DNA of 64,000 nt from Massariosphaeria phaeospora. Lineage: Eukaryota; Ascomycota; Dothideomycetes; Pleosporales. The DNA is taken from positions 1,550,001-1,614,000 of the forward strand of contig JAADJZ010000004.1 in NCBI GenBank assembly GCA_011032825.1, in the 5' to 3' direction. The position numbers and the translations under genes were made by a program. Shown one piece after another: positions 43,559 to 55,078 of the stretch (the stretch's first letter is position 1; every line of letters begins with the position of its first letter). The notes beneath the pieces were generated by a model. The model worked only from the letters and a program-made list of their open reading frames with translations. It did no database searches and had not been told where the DNA came from.

Positions 43559-45193
43559 CTTAGGTGGTGATGAACGGTGGAAAGGTTGTGATAGCTTGGG
43601 CCTGCCAAGAGTGTTCTGTCGAAGCTGCAGAGAGTGTTGACTGTCTACAGGTTTGGGCGGCTTTGCAGATTGTGTGTCAAGAGAGAATGATGGCGTTGTT
43701 GTGTCGGTAGAAGAGCGGGGGCGGGGAAATTGTTTTATAGGCAGAAAGTCGCAGTGAAGTTGGCTTGGCAACAGCTTTGCTAGCGCACAATGTCGGTGTG
43801 AGAGGCACAATCTGCCCTTGAATGATGCAACCCCAAAGGAATTGTTAAATGAACAATGTTATTAAGCACAAACCACGTGGATTCTTTGTCCTGCAGATTC
43901 ACACGCAAAGAGAAGAGAAATGAATAGAAGCGAAGAAGCGAAGAAGCGAAGTGGCGAGAAGAGAAGTCTGATGAGTAGCCCGTCGTATTCACCGGGGTGC
44001 GTCCCTTTTATGAAGCGGATGAATGGCAGTGGCCCAGACGCCGTGAACTGGCAGAGAAATTCCCATCTAGATGGAGAAGACATCACGGGAACCAATGGAG
44101 GGCACCGAACCCACGATATCGAAACGAAGAACGCCACCATGCCCACGAGCGATTAAGCTTTTCAGCATGATCTGTGGTGTTGGATCTGCGTTTCAACGCC
44201 GTAGACCTACATGGTAGCCGCCCACGCCGCATTCTCGTCCCGAGCCCGAATCATTGACGCGCGCCGGGATGCAGCCTGGTCCGTGTGCAGAGTCATAAGG
44301 CGATGAACGACTATAAACAAACGGCATTGATCACGCTGCCTGCGCTGCGGCGGCAGAAGAAGAGCACCGCAAGAGGAGCGGTGAGTCAAACGGAACCAAT
44401 TTGTGCCCACGCGACTGGCCGCACCGCCGCCCAAATTCTCGAAATACACACCCAACTGACTTAAAAACTGTGGCGACGCTGCAGGCGGCAGGCTCTCGTC
44501 GCGTCCTCGCGGTGCTGGCATCGGGACGGCATCGGGAAGCGCGGACTCAGTGGACGCGTCGCAGCAGGCGCACAGCGGGCGACACGTCCACGCGAGCAGC
44601 ACCGTGTATCAGCGCCGCCCGAGACCAGCCTCGCAGCGGCGCGACGACAGGTGGTTGCGCGCCGGAGGGGCGCTTGGGCGAGCGCAGAAGACGTGAAGAA
44701 GTGGAGGTCGGTGAAAGCTTGGCCGCGTGTTTCACGTCAGTGCGCGCGCAGGCATGCTATTGGCGGCTGGGCCTTCCCGCCGCAGCTAGCCGAAGCCGCT
44801 TGATTGGCCTGCAGCGCATCGGAGAAAAGGGCTGCACGACGGGCTTGCCGCTGTCTATCTTTGACGTGGGCGAGACCAGTCGTGCCATGGCGCACGTCGG
44901 GCATGATACCAGTGCCTACGCGGTAGTATGCCGTTCTGGGGTTTGGTCGTTTCGTCAAGCTAGAACACGCTTGTTTCAACATGTCGTGGGTAGAGCAGTC
45001 TGAGCCGGTGCTTGATGAAGGTGAGGTTGATCTTGTTGCAGTATACTAGAGACTTTGCATGGTCGGCGATAGGTACCAGGGAGTATCGTTCAGAAGAGCA
45101 GTACTGTAGAGGAGCGGGAATTAAATGAGCGCTGACAAAGAGACTACAAGACAAAGACACGCGCCCGTCGACCCGAGTCCCGCGACATTACGT
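43559..45193. other. Intergenic region
   Basis: Upstream of the DUF7492 gene and downstream of the metalloprotease stop. It contains a GC-rich block (about 44.4-44.9 kb) that opens long frames by composition only. No conserved protein is seen in them. Confidence 0.45.
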
Positions 45194-47576
45194 TCACTGC
45201 GAATGGCTCTCACTGTCGTCTGATCCCGAGCTGTCGTCGTTGTCGTCGTCGTCATCTGCAGTATCACTGTCATTGTTCTCCCCCTGTTGACGGTCCCCAT
45301 CCAGCCCCGCCGTGTTCCTGAGCTCCGACAGATCGAACACCGCACCGGGCAGACCATCCAGTCCCACACTCTTCGGAGCCGTAATAATTCCAAACTCAGC
45401 CACACCATGGAAGCTGCCTCTGTCGCTCTTCCCATAGAACCCAACAATGACTTCGTCGCTTCCCGGCTCGAGTCTGACAATGCCACCTGGCGCGTACGAG
45501 CGGTTCAACTCGCCCTTCCGCGTGCCGTCACTAAGGTGCATACGCACACCTTCCATCGTGAAGTTTTCGCCGCGGTTGATTTCGATGCGCTTGATGTGGG
45601 CGTTCGGCGGCAGCATGATCTCTTGGGAAGCGTGGCCGCCGAAATGGTGCTCTCGGCCCTCGATTCGCATGGGTCCCCAATGACTGACATGTCCATCTGC
45701 GTACTTCACGACACCCCCGTCCCAGCCGCATCCCACGCGCAGATCAATCGACGTTGCGCGGTGTACGTTGCCGTCTGGTCCCTTTTCTCGCAGTAGTTGC
45801 GCCCATTCATAAACATCATTGCCTTGACTTTCCAACTCCTCAGAGTAAACGGAGCGTTTGAAGAGCCGCACTCTAGAGCCAGGAACGCGAATGAAAGTCT
45901 TCACGGCCAGGAGCTTCCACACGTCGTGCACCGTCGTCTCTTTGCCATTGAATGCCAACACCGACAATTTCAACGGCTTTGAGCGATTGAATCGTTGCTC
46001 AAGCTGATCCATGCTAAATTGTGTTTGAAGAGCTGGCCCGGAGGTCGACGGCTTCGCATCATCTTTCCCATTGAACGATATACGAACGACTCCGACCGAA
46101 GAGGATATCAAGAGGAACGTGTCCAGCTCATCCGCGCCTTCGTACCCGGGCCTGATTGTGGGATTGGCATTACGGTCCTCTTCCGATATCAACTTGTCGG
46201 TTGGTAAACCGAAATGGGGAAGAGCACGGAAGGATAGAGCATCGCTGAGGTTCCAACGAGCGTCATTAGGCGTCGATTCCGTGACTACGACTCCCTCAAT
46301 TTTGTGGTGGCCACAGTAAGCAGTCTTCGGGAGAAAATTCTTGGGCCAATCCTGAGCATATCCTCGCTCCATAATTCCAGGGCGGTGAGGAGAACCAAAC
46401 GCATGCCCAACCTCGTGAAGATGGGCACCTTGACCAATAGTGCAGGCTTCCCACATCGTACTACACTCTCCGTTGTCGTCACCAACTTTGTCTCCTGGAT
46501 GTCTGGTGTCTGTCAAGCAACCTGTGATTTCTTCGACGAACCTAGGCCAGGAGTAAGTAAGATGGCTACCAAACATACCCAACGAGATCCCTTGAGGATC
46601 ATGACAGCCCAGAGCCGCATGGCCGAGGATAAGCTTTTTGGCGACAGAATAGTGTGAATCCAGTATGAGACCAGCAACAATCGGGCGTGCCGAGGAAGCA
46701 AACGGGCCACCCGCCTCTTTCAAAGCATCCATGAAGTAGTCAAACAAGACACCTTTCCGGTGGGCCGAAGGATTTTGTTGAGCAATTTGGGCGTTCCGGA
46801 TCTCTTGGGTCGTCATCGACGATCGGATGACATGAATCTTCGCGGTAGCTCTGTCGCCACATTAGTAAAAATCAGAAGCTGTGCTCAGCAACAACGTGTA
46901 ACAGATGTGAACAAGCAGAAGATTTGGACGCTTACCGCATAGCGCCTTCCCGGTCCAACGAGTCATTGTATCCGGCGTTAAGAAAGTCACGGCTCACAGT
47001 GTCCGCCGCCCACTCTTCGTCTAGACGAAAGGTACGTCGGCCAAGACCTTTCAGCCTAAAATCTTCAGCAGTCATGGCCTGCCACATGTAGGCCGTCATC
47101 CTAAACTTCGCCATAGCAGCGTCAAGGTCCGAATGCGCGGATGAGAAGCCCCCCCTCTTATGCGGAGGGCAATCGATCAGCAAAGGCGAATCTTTGGCGA
47201 CCATGATGGCGAGATGCAGTGGTGGATACTGAAGAAGCGGAATGTACGTGACAGTAAGCTTCATGGTACTTTCAAGGTTGTCGTTGCGCAAGTAGGTCAA
47301 CTCGAGAGTGTTTGATCCCGGTGAGAGCATGGCCAAAGCTTTGAAATGGCCGCCAGCAACTGGCCATGTTTGCTCGGGAAAGGCTTCAATACCGTTGACG
47401 CCGGTGGTCGTGACTGATATCGAATTCTCGCCATCTGTGAAGGAGGGGCAGGACCCGGCTATGAGTAGGCAGCGCTATACGATGTTAGACTACTCCCATA
47501 TCTTGGAGTCTGGACATACCTGGTGAACCGTCTCTCCATCTGAAACGTTAGTAGCACAGAACTGGACAGGCGCCAT
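45194..47576 (-). CDS. Zinc metalloprotease (zincin) with jacalin-like C-terminus
   Basis: Three exons on the minus strand: 47576-47520, 47474-46936 and 46850-45194, giving 750 residues. The domain order is an N-terminal beta-rich region (residues about 1-110, FKALAMLSPGSNTLELTYL), then a metalloprotease domain. The zinc site is HEVGHAFGSPH (H344, E345, H348, H354), the HExxHxxGxxH metzincin-type motif. The C-terminal half contains a jacalin-like lectin segment (IDLRVGCGWDGGVVKYADGHVSHWG, GVAEFGIITAPK), written here across two short motifs of the same fold, and a very acidic Asp/Ser tail. The layout matches the family of yeast YIL108W, annotated as a putative zinc metalloproteinase. Substrate unknown. 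No signal peptide is seen, so it is likely cytosolic. The first exon is short (19 codons) but starts MAPVQFCATN and splices in phase. Confidence 0.9.
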
Positions 47577-47941
47577 GTTGGCAATCAGGGGACGATATGG
47601 ACAAAAAATAATAAAGACAAAGGAACAATGTATATATGTGACTTTGAAATCAGCGGAGCCTTTGTCGAAGACTGTGCGGGCTTGTAAGCTATCTTATATA
47701 ACGAAATAAGGAGAGCCGAATGTTTTAGCGCACAGGCAGCTGCGCCGATTGGGTTAGCGCTCAGGCTACGGCGTTGTTGCCTTAGCGACCTAGCAGGCCG
47801 CCGGCTTCTCAATCTGCTCAAATTTTCCCGATGCTGCGTACGAAACTCATCAAGTGCGTGGCGCGACTACCATTGTCGAAGACCGGTCGGAGATAATGAT
47901 TTCCGACAGCGAGTACCAATGCTCCGAACACTCTTGATCTC
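47577..47941. other. Intergenic region
   Basis: 365 bases: promoter of the metalloprotease and 3' side of the next gene. Nothing further seen. Confidence 0.5.
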
Positions 47942-49018
47942 CTAGCAGGTGGTATCGTCGCTCTCACAATCCGGAACAACCGAGGCTTCCGTTTGTGCCA
48001 GCCATTCCCGCGAATTTGGGTCCAAGAGCCGTCCAAGTCTACGTATCACATTGAGGCTTATCCCCGATCCAAAGGAATAACTAAAGGAAAAAAGCGTAGT
48101 GCATCCTGGTCTCCCACAACTACCAGAGGCGTAGTAGAAATGCGGCCAATGTTCATCCCACCTCTTACACTGTTCGAAAACATCAGGGTCGGACGTGCGT
48201 AGGTGTGGACAGATGTAGATGTCCAAAGCGATTACCATTGCGCGAACGTCCTCACGAGGGGCTTCAAGAGAAGATAAGGGAGACTTGCCCGGAGCAGCCT
48301 CGCTCAATGCATAGATTAGATACCATATATGCGGTCTTTCTGGTGCTCTTACGAGCCTTATTGCCCCCGGGTTGGCCGTAAGTGAGTAACTTCCAAAGAT
48401 GTGGTAAAACATGTGGCCGTCATGAACTTCGCTGTCGAACCTTATCGGAGCTTCCCGGACGAAGTCTTGCATTTCCTTAAAGGTGATATCCTGATGATTA
48501 TGTATGCGGATTTTCGCGCTTGCCCCCAGACAAATACGCAGGAACGGTAATTCCAAGGCAGCCCCCGCTCCAAACCTTGATTTTGAATGTGAATCCAGGC
48601 AGAAGGAGCAGAGTAACGTCGACCCGCTTTTGGCGATTCCGGGTGTCTCCAGGCGGGCCATTTTGGAAAAAGCGTCCATCCTGAGCCGCCGCAAGAATTC
48701 TCTCCGTCCGAGAGAACAAGTTCGTCTGTTCGTTTCGGGCACGAGCATACTTTGTAATTGACGACAAGAGGCTGCCAGACTTAACAGATCCGCGTCTGTC
48801 GTGAAAGCACCAATGGTTAGCGTCAGTTCCATGGGCAGTCGACAGAGACGGGAATCCCTCATATTGGCAAGATATCGGTTTTGTGCGAGTATCGGCGCTG
48901 TCCGCACGTGTGTCTTTAACCATGGCAACGCTCTTGCGAATGTACTTGCGAGCCGTTTTAGGATAGTTCTCTTCGTGGAACCTGCGCTGGGGTTTGAAGT
49001 GGTGGATGCCATGGCCAC
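47942..49018 (-). CDS. F-box-like hypothetical protein
   Basis: Single exon, 358 residues. After a basic N-terminus (TKRTILKRLASTFARALPWL) comes an F-box-like segment: LCRLPMELTLTIGAF, then DLLSLAASCRQLQSML. The rest contains a Cys pair region (LLCSFCLDSHSKSRF), DVRAMVIALDIYICPHLRTSDPDV and a Cys-rich loop (SGSCGRPGCTTLF). This is the layout of fungal F-box proteins of unknown function. A second in-frame Met at codon 3 is an equally good start. Fourth F-box or RING gene in the window. Confidence 0.7.
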   Translation of the reverse strand: MAMASTTSNPSAGSTKRTILKRLASTFARALPWLKTHVRTAPILAQNRYLANMRDSRLCRLPMELTLTIGAFTTDADLLSLAASCRQLQSMLVPETNRRTCSLGRREFLRRLRMDAFSKMARLETPGIAKSGSTLLCSFCLDSHSKSRFGAGAALELPFLRICLGASAKIRIHNHQDITFKEMQDFVREAPIRFDSEVHDGHMFYHIFGSYSLTANPGAIRLVRAPERPHIWYLIYALSEAAPGKSPLSSLEAPREDVRAMVIALDIYICPHLRTSDPDVFEQCKRWDEHWPHFYYASGSCGRPGCTTLFSFSYSFGSGISLNVIRRLGRLLDPNSREWLAQTEASVVPDCESDDTTC

Positions 49019-49742
49019 CGCTTCAGACGGCTCTTGAGGAGTTGGTGCTGCTGGAAGAGGGGTGGAGGAGACCGTTTTCCTCCAGCGGGCAGGTGTGCGA
49101 CTTTATAGGATGGTAGAATTGCCTTCATCTTGCTCTTCGTGTTGTAAGCAGGGTCGAATAGGTGGGCCATCTGGACAGATATGCTGGTTTTTTCGTTTTT
49201 CTTTGGTCCCAAGGTTCGTTGTGTTGAGACTAGGAGAGCATATTAGATGAGAAAGCATACAACAAGAGTCGACGATTGGTATGAGCTAGCAATGAGCCTC
49301 AGTACGGATGGATGGTCGCATGCCAGTCCGTGGAACCGGGTCGCCCACGAAGAGCGTTTGGCTTGGGTATCCCGCATCGCGTTTTATTCAAGGCGTCTTA
49401 CGGGATGGCGACTCCCGATATGAACGATAGACGAAGTGCTGGTTCATGGGGCGATTGACAAGATGAAGGCGAATGGGGTGGTGCGGTACGAGAAGTCGCG
49501 GGGCTCCGAGAGCGGCGGGGGGGCGGGCGTGCGTGCATGCCTCAGGCGACAGTTCTCGAAGCCGGTCGAAAATTCCCTCCAAGCCCCCTTCGCACTAGCG
49601 CGTCAAGAATCGCCGCCGACCTTCTACAGCAACTTTGCGACCTCACTCACCAACACACACAACAACACTCCGCACACCATACCATCTACCCTCGCATCTA
49701 CTGCCAACGCGTAGGATCCCGTCGCCGGCGCCTTTATCCACC
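49019..49742. other. Divergent intergenic region
   Basis: Shared promoter space between the F-box-like gene and the U2AF gene. CA- and CT-rich just before the U2AF start; no extra gene. Confidence 0.5.
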
Positions 49743-50445
49743 ATGGCCAACTACCTCGCGTCCATTTTCGGCACCGAGCAGGACAAAGTCAACTGCAGCT
49801 TCTACTACAAGATCGGCGCGTGCCGCCACGGCGACCGCTGCTCGCGCAAACACGTCAAGCCCTCGTACTCGCAGACGATTCTGCTGCCGAACCTCTACCA
49901 GAACCCGCAGTACAACCCGCAAAACAAGATGAACCCGCAGCAGATGCAGATGCACTTCGACGCCTTCTACGAGGACATCTGGTGCGAGCTGTGCCAGTAC
50001 GGCCTCATCGAAGAAGTCGTCGTCTGCGACAACAACAATGATCGTAAGTAGCCCCCCGCCCCGAACCACCTCCCTAACACGCGCCTGCCCCACAGACCTC
50101 ATCGGCAACGTCTACGTGCGCTTCAAGTACGAGGAGGACGCGCAAAAGGCGTGCGACGCGCTCAACAGCCGCTGGTACGCCGGCCGCCCCATATACTGCG
50201 AGCTGTCGCCCGTCACCGACTTCCGCGAGGCCTGCTGTCGCCTTAATAGCGGCGAGGGCTGCGTGCGCGGCGGCTTCTGCAACTTCATCCATCGCAAGGA
50301 GGCCACACCCGAGCTGGACCGCGACCTGGACATGTCGACGCGCAAGTGGCTCAAGGAGCGCGGTAGGGACGAGAGGAGCATGAGCCGCAGCCCGACGCCG
50401 CCCGTCGTGGTGCCCAAGCGCGAGCCACAACGCGATCGTTTCTAG
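49743..50445 (+). CDS. U2AF1: U2AF small subunit (U2AF35) splicing factor
   Basis: Two exons, 49743-50043 and 50096-50445; the intron splits the His codon of [12 protein letters not shown]. The product is 216 residues. In the nucleus it pairs with U2AF65 and reads the AG at 3' splice sites. The first CCCH zinc finger is [20 protein letters not shown] (C-x8-C-x5-C-x3-H). The U2AF-homology RRM follows: [47 protein letters not shown]. The second CCCH finger is [20 protein letters not shown]. The C-terminus is short and ends in an Arg/Ser/Pro stretch rather than a long RS domain, as usual in fungi. The start CCACCATGGCC is in a strong context. Very GC-rich codon use, as in the Dom34 gene. Confidence 0.96.
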
Positions 50446-51316
50446 AGTGGCAAAAAGGGACAGCAGAGGGAGACGAGATCGCGCGGCGGTGCGGAGGATT
50501 TCTCACCATCAATTCTCCTTTCTCAGGGCGATGCGATGCAACAACAGAGTTCGAGAATGTTTGGACAGCTGGCGTTTACGGCTAGATACCACTCGAGGCA
50601 TCCGGGGCGTTTTTGTTTGGGACTGTAGCATACTCTCACACCTTGCAGAACAACTGAAGACGCCGCTCTGCTGATAGCGCACAGGTAGATAATATCAAAA
50701 AGCGGCATTGTGTACCCGCACAGAAACGGTCCATCCCATCCAATGCACGCGCTACTTGCTTCAAAAACGGCCACACGCGGCGAGACTTTGTACCCGGAAC
50801 CCCCCAAAAGCAGCTGCCAGCTGTTCTGTTTCGAGTTTTTCCACCATCACTAGAACTAGACCACTACCTACCTTATTTTCTTCCAACCGGGGTATCTGTT
50901 CTATGGCTAATCTAATCTACCGCCCACCAGTTCCAGGGTCTGGCACAACAGCCACAGTGTTTCAAAAGAATATGAGCAGCGTGCGCAGAAGTCATTTGTT
51001 GTATGGTAGGAGTCGATGATCAAGCAGTCAATTTTTCAATGGTTCAATTTTCTTCGTGATGGGAATGCCATGCATCTGTGTATATGCGTCATCGCACTGG
51101 ATCCAGCCCCGACGGAGCTCAGGCTCTCGTCTGCTCATGCGTGTGTGCGTGCACCTGGGCATGCTGGTATCATCGTGGATAGAAAACGCCGCTGGAAGGA
51201 AACCCCCCATAAAACACCAGATCAGATCAGATGCCGCACCCCCCCAAACTCCCGCCATCGATCTCAGTCCCAAAGCGCCAATTTTGTATCATCCCACCGC
51301 TCCATGATCTTCAACT
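50446..51316. other. Convergent intergenic region
   Basis: 3' sides of U2AF and the small membrane protein gene. Nothing recognisable; frames are short. Confidence 0.5.
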
Positions 51317-51826
51317 TCAAATAACGCCCTTCCCCCTCAACACCAGCACAGCAACCACGACGCCTGCCACCAGCGCACTCAGCCCCAGCCAGAACAGCCA
51401 GCAGATCCACGCGCGCTGGCGACTCTTGCGGCGCTGCGCCACGAGCCACGAATCTCTAGTCGACGGGTCAGCCGTCACCGACGTCCAGAAGGTGAAGCGC
51501 GAGGGGGGGCGGCCGGAGAGGTGCAGGGTGAGGGTGAGGGATGAGGGGGAGGGGTGGAATGTTAGGGGTTTGGCGCGGTGGGCTGGTGGGGGAGATCGGA
51601 TTGTCGATGACAGCGGTAGTGGTGCGGGGGATGGTGGGTTTGGGGGTTGGGTTTGGTTTTGTTGTGGTGATGGGTACGCGGGAGACGGAGACGGAAGGGT
51701 CAGGACGTACGTGTGGGTGAGGGCCGAGTCCTTGCCGGCGTCCTGGCTCTGCTGTTTGGCGAGGTCGTCGAGGTGCACGGCGGTGCTGAAACGCTTCCAG
51801 AAATTGGGGTCTTGGATGGTCGCCAT
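51317..51826 (-). CDS. Small tail-anchored membrane protein
   Basis: The minus-strand frame is open for 169 codons, but the likely protein is 84 residues after removal of a 255-nt intron (51710-51456, GTACGT ... CGACTAG). The first exon encodes MATIQDPNFWKRFSTAVHLD, a start I recognise from a conserved fungal hypothetical family. The second encodes DSWLVAQRRKSRQRAWICWL and a single membrane segment to the C-terminus (about residues 58-80), so it is tail-anchored. The intervening stretch is a Pro/Ser-rich, low-complexity reading that looks non-coding. The intron length is a multiple of three and contains no stop, so an unspliced transcript would also be translated. Function unknown. Confidence 0.75.
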   Translation of the reverse strand: MATIQDPNFWKRFSTAVHLDDLAKQQSQDAGKDSALTHTYVLTLPSPSPAYPSPQQNQTQPPNPPSPAPLPLSSTIRSPPPAHRAKPLTFHPSPSSLTLTLHLSGRPPSRFTFWTSVTADPSTRDSWLVAQRRKSRQRAWICWLFWLGLSALVAGVVVAVLVLRGKGVI

Positions 51827-53211
51827 TGCAGAGGTAGCAGGTAGCAGGTAAGACGCAGCTCAGTTCAGTTCAGTTCGGATCGGGGCTTGTCGCGCTCGCA
51901 GGAAAGGCAGGTAGGTCCAGCTAGGAAGGAACGTGAGACTCGATGCTGGCTCGATATGGTCGGGTGTGTGTGCTGTAGAGACTGGCTGCGTCGACGGCGA
52001 GAAGGCGCACAAATGAGTGTGACGTCGGTAGTAGGATGAAAATTTAGAAAGAAAAGCTAGCCTCGAGGCTGCAAAAGCGAGTGTAGGTGTCGACGAGCGT
52101 GACCGTCGAGAAGAGCAATGGGTTGTGTTGGTTTATGGAGCGGCGGGTTGGGGCATTGCGGCGAAAAGCGGGTCCAGTGGTGCTCGTGGAATGTTGTACC
52201 CAGCCAGTGAAATGAGAGGACGGCGACGCAGGCACCAATTGCACGGGTCGGCGGACTGTCACCGCACAACAAAGTAAATGTAATCGAGAGAATGAGAGAA
52301 TGATGGTATGTCGTCAGAAGTGAATGTGTAGTCGGTCTAGGAAGCAGCTCTTCAAGGCGCGTTCGAAGGTGACCTGCGCATTCACTACTGGGAAGCGGAG
52401 GGACACCGGCATACTTATCCTTTGCCGCACATGCGTGGACGCCTCCCGGACACATGCCGGCGCATGCGCACGTCAAACACATTACCCGCGCCGCCGCTCA
52501 AGCTCTACGGTGCTTTCTCTAATGATTGGGGGTAGCAGGGCGGTGGTGTCCTGGTGCTCCGCGCGCCACAAAGATGTTTCCTTGATGTGGCACCGCTGGC
52601 CCTGCAATTCGCTTCGCCGGCCAATCAAGGCGCACCGGTGCGGGGCTCATCCCTGTGCCGCTCTTGCAGCCGCTGCGTGGATAAAATCGCCGAGATTAAA
52701 ACGGCCGTGGTGGGTGTTGAAACATGATCTGAGCAAATTGGATCGGCCGTGGCGACTACATACAAGTACTGCACCGTCCGATTTTCAAGATTTGCGCTCG
52801 AGGTGTTGTGTTGGCCTGGCTGCAGAACGAGCAGTCGAGAGGCGTCGGCGGGAGTTGCTCCACTCGTCACCGCCTTCTGCAGCACGTTGGCGCCATGCGG
52901 AAGGTACGTAGATACACCGCTCTGATAACAGCTGCAATTCGTTCGCCGACGGATGGCTCTGAATCGCGAACACCTGGAGGAGGCCGCTGCCACGTTTCGA
53001 ATCCAGTGGACCGCTAGGGGCAAATCATGTCAGCAGCTAGCGATGGGCGTCGGCGCTCCAGAATTTCGTTGGGGTGGTCCCTGGTGGAGTGGGCCTCAGG
53101 TCGTCTGAACCTGTTCTGTTTCCCTCACGCACCCCTGCTTTCATCTCCGAACTGTATCACGACAACAACCAACCGTCGCACCGGTTTATCTTCGTCGGTC
53201 GAGCTTCCGCT
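51827..53211. other. Divergent intergenic region
   Basis: Promoter space for the tail-anchored protein and DUF3605 genes. It includes a GC-rich part (about 52.4-52.7 kb) with a CCAAT-like CCAATCA at about 52621. No supported gene. Confidence 0.45.
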
Positions 53212-53987
53212 ATGCCACACCAGGAGCCGCTGCCGTTCTGGCTGGTCAATGTGCCGCACGATCAATGGCCGGCCGAATGTCCTGCATTCTTGAAAGAGTG
53301 TGGAGAAAAGGATAAGAAAATCATTGGGACGCCGGATGCAGAACACAGAAACCTGCCGTGGGACGAAGTGCGGGAGTTAGTTCGTACGGCGGCCGTTCCG
53401 CATTCAACAGCAAAAGTCGGCTGCGTGCTGACGTGAATCTGTAGGAAATGATAGAGTCGATCTGTTCCACCGCAAGCCATCTGATCTGCGGCGGTACCGC
53501 CAGTACACGCACAGACTGGTGAAAGAGTGTGGGAGCATCATGAACTTCATCGTGAACGAGCGGTTGCAGTGGAAGACCATGGTCCCGAGGGGAAAGCCAT
53601 TCGAGTTCGACGGTACTAGCCTACCCTTACATAAATTATGAGACTGTCTAATATTCTGCAGAGGACATCAAGATCCTGTGCAACGACTGGCCGTATGGCA
53701 TCGACGCCAGCATCGTGCACCTGGTCGTCTGGACCAAGTTCGAGCTCGACGACGACCCCGTCACTGGCCTCTCGACAGCAGAGTCGCAGCAAGAGATCGA
53801 AGCGTACATGAAGCGGAAGTTTGGCGGCCGAGTCGAGGCAGAAAACATTGTGTGGTTCAAGAACTGGAAATCGCTGAAGTCGGTGCACGCTGTCGAGCAC
53901 TTTCACGTGATGCTTTACAACGCGGATCCCGAGTTCGTCAAGGAGATCACGAACGGTGATGTACCCATGGCTGCGAGGGTACCGTGA
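53212..53987 (+). CDS. DUF3605 protein (GlcNAc-induced protein 1 type)
   Basis: Three exons, 53212-53383, 53445-53612 and 53662-53987, giving 221 residues with in-phase junctions. The family signature is clear throughout: [86 protein letters not shown], then [20 protein letters not shown] and [17 protein letters not shown]3605 members are annotated as N-acetylglucosamine-induced protein 1 in some fungi; the molecular role is unknown. Intron 1 carries a GCTGAC branch-like sequence. The donor was chosen at 53384 (GTACGG) because it alone keeps the frame. Soluble, no targeting signal. Confidence 0.9.
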
Positions 53988-55078
53988 GGTTTGCTAGGCA
54001 GGCGCGAGGCGTTCATGGAGCTATGAGTAACGAAGATATAGATATTGCAAGTAATAGATTATTAGTGTATCTACCATGCAGTGGTATGCAGTCGTCGACC
54101 TGGCAGATGGAGACATGACGTTGTGCTATTTATCCGCGGTGTTGGACCGGCGCGGCAGCGATGGTTGTTGGTTTCTCCTGACGATCATTGTGTGACGACA
54201 TGGCACAGCAAACAGTCCGGGTTTGTGAGGACCAAAATCAATGTGCTGTCGGAATGTACATAAATACGGTGTTTACTCGGTGGGAGGCGGCAGATGGCGG
54301 TTGAGCTCTCTGTGGCGTGGTGGCGCTGGATGCCCGCTTTCTGCTTGCACAAGGCCCGCTCGACGTCGGCCGCCAGTTCGAGGGTAGCTGGTGCAGTCAG
54401 ATGCTCTGTGATGGCCCTGCGCGTGCCGCCAGCGAACAATAGTAGGCGCACGAAAGGCCGCGCAACGCTTTGTTGGCCATCAGGTGGTGCTGTGGTCCCA
54501 AGGTCGTGAAGAGCGAGCAATAATGCAGAACATAAAGCGGTGTACCTGTTCGGGCTTGGCGGCCGCATCCTTGTTCGCGATAGCCCCAAAAAGTTGGTTG
54601 CGCCTCGAACGGCCCAGGGGCGTGGAGCAGCCCACACTGCACAGCGCCGGAGAGGCCTTTTCAACCCACTTCTGCCGCCGCCTGCACTCCTCGCCGTGCC
54701 CTCCAGCGTCCTGCTCCCCGTCCTGTATTCCTGCGCGTCGCGTGCTGCCTTGCCAATTGCTGTGTATCCACCGCCTGGGGACCTCAGCCCTGCATAACTG
54801 CGTCTAATCCCGAGCGCCGATAACGACTGACTGAGCACACCAGCAACTCGACAGCACAGTAAGACGCTCTCGTGCACTGCGCTATCTGCTATTTACTCAT
54901 CACTCACACAGCGGTTTCAAGACACCACCCTCCTCTTATCCCGCTGGATCCGTAAATCGGCGGCGGTCCCGTTACAGTAACCCCCGGCCAAGCCCCTCCG
55001 CCGCCGCAACGCTCCATGCACAAAACCTGAGCGGCGCGCAACACCCCACGCTGAATCAACTTCAGCGAGGATAGCATC
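53988..55078. other. Intergenic region upstream of HMG-CoA reductase
   Basis: Contains the HMG-CoA reductase promoter. A 230-codon minus-strand frame (54185-54877) arises in GC-rich sequence and has no conserved motif. No clear sterol regulatory element was found by eye. Confidence 0.45.

Noticed and set aside
44401..45003. 200-codon plus-strand frame
   Set aside because: Arg/Ala/Gly-rich reading typical of GC-rich non-coding sequence; several overlapping frames are open at once.
54185..54877. 230-codon minus-strand frame upstream of HMG-CoA reductase
   Set aside because: GC-rich composition produces open frames; no conserved motif, no introns, no recognisable domain.
54895..54915. Possible sterol regulatory element (ATCACTCACA) upstream of HMG-CoA reductase
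   Set aside because: Only partial match to ATCACCCCAC; such matches are expected by chance.
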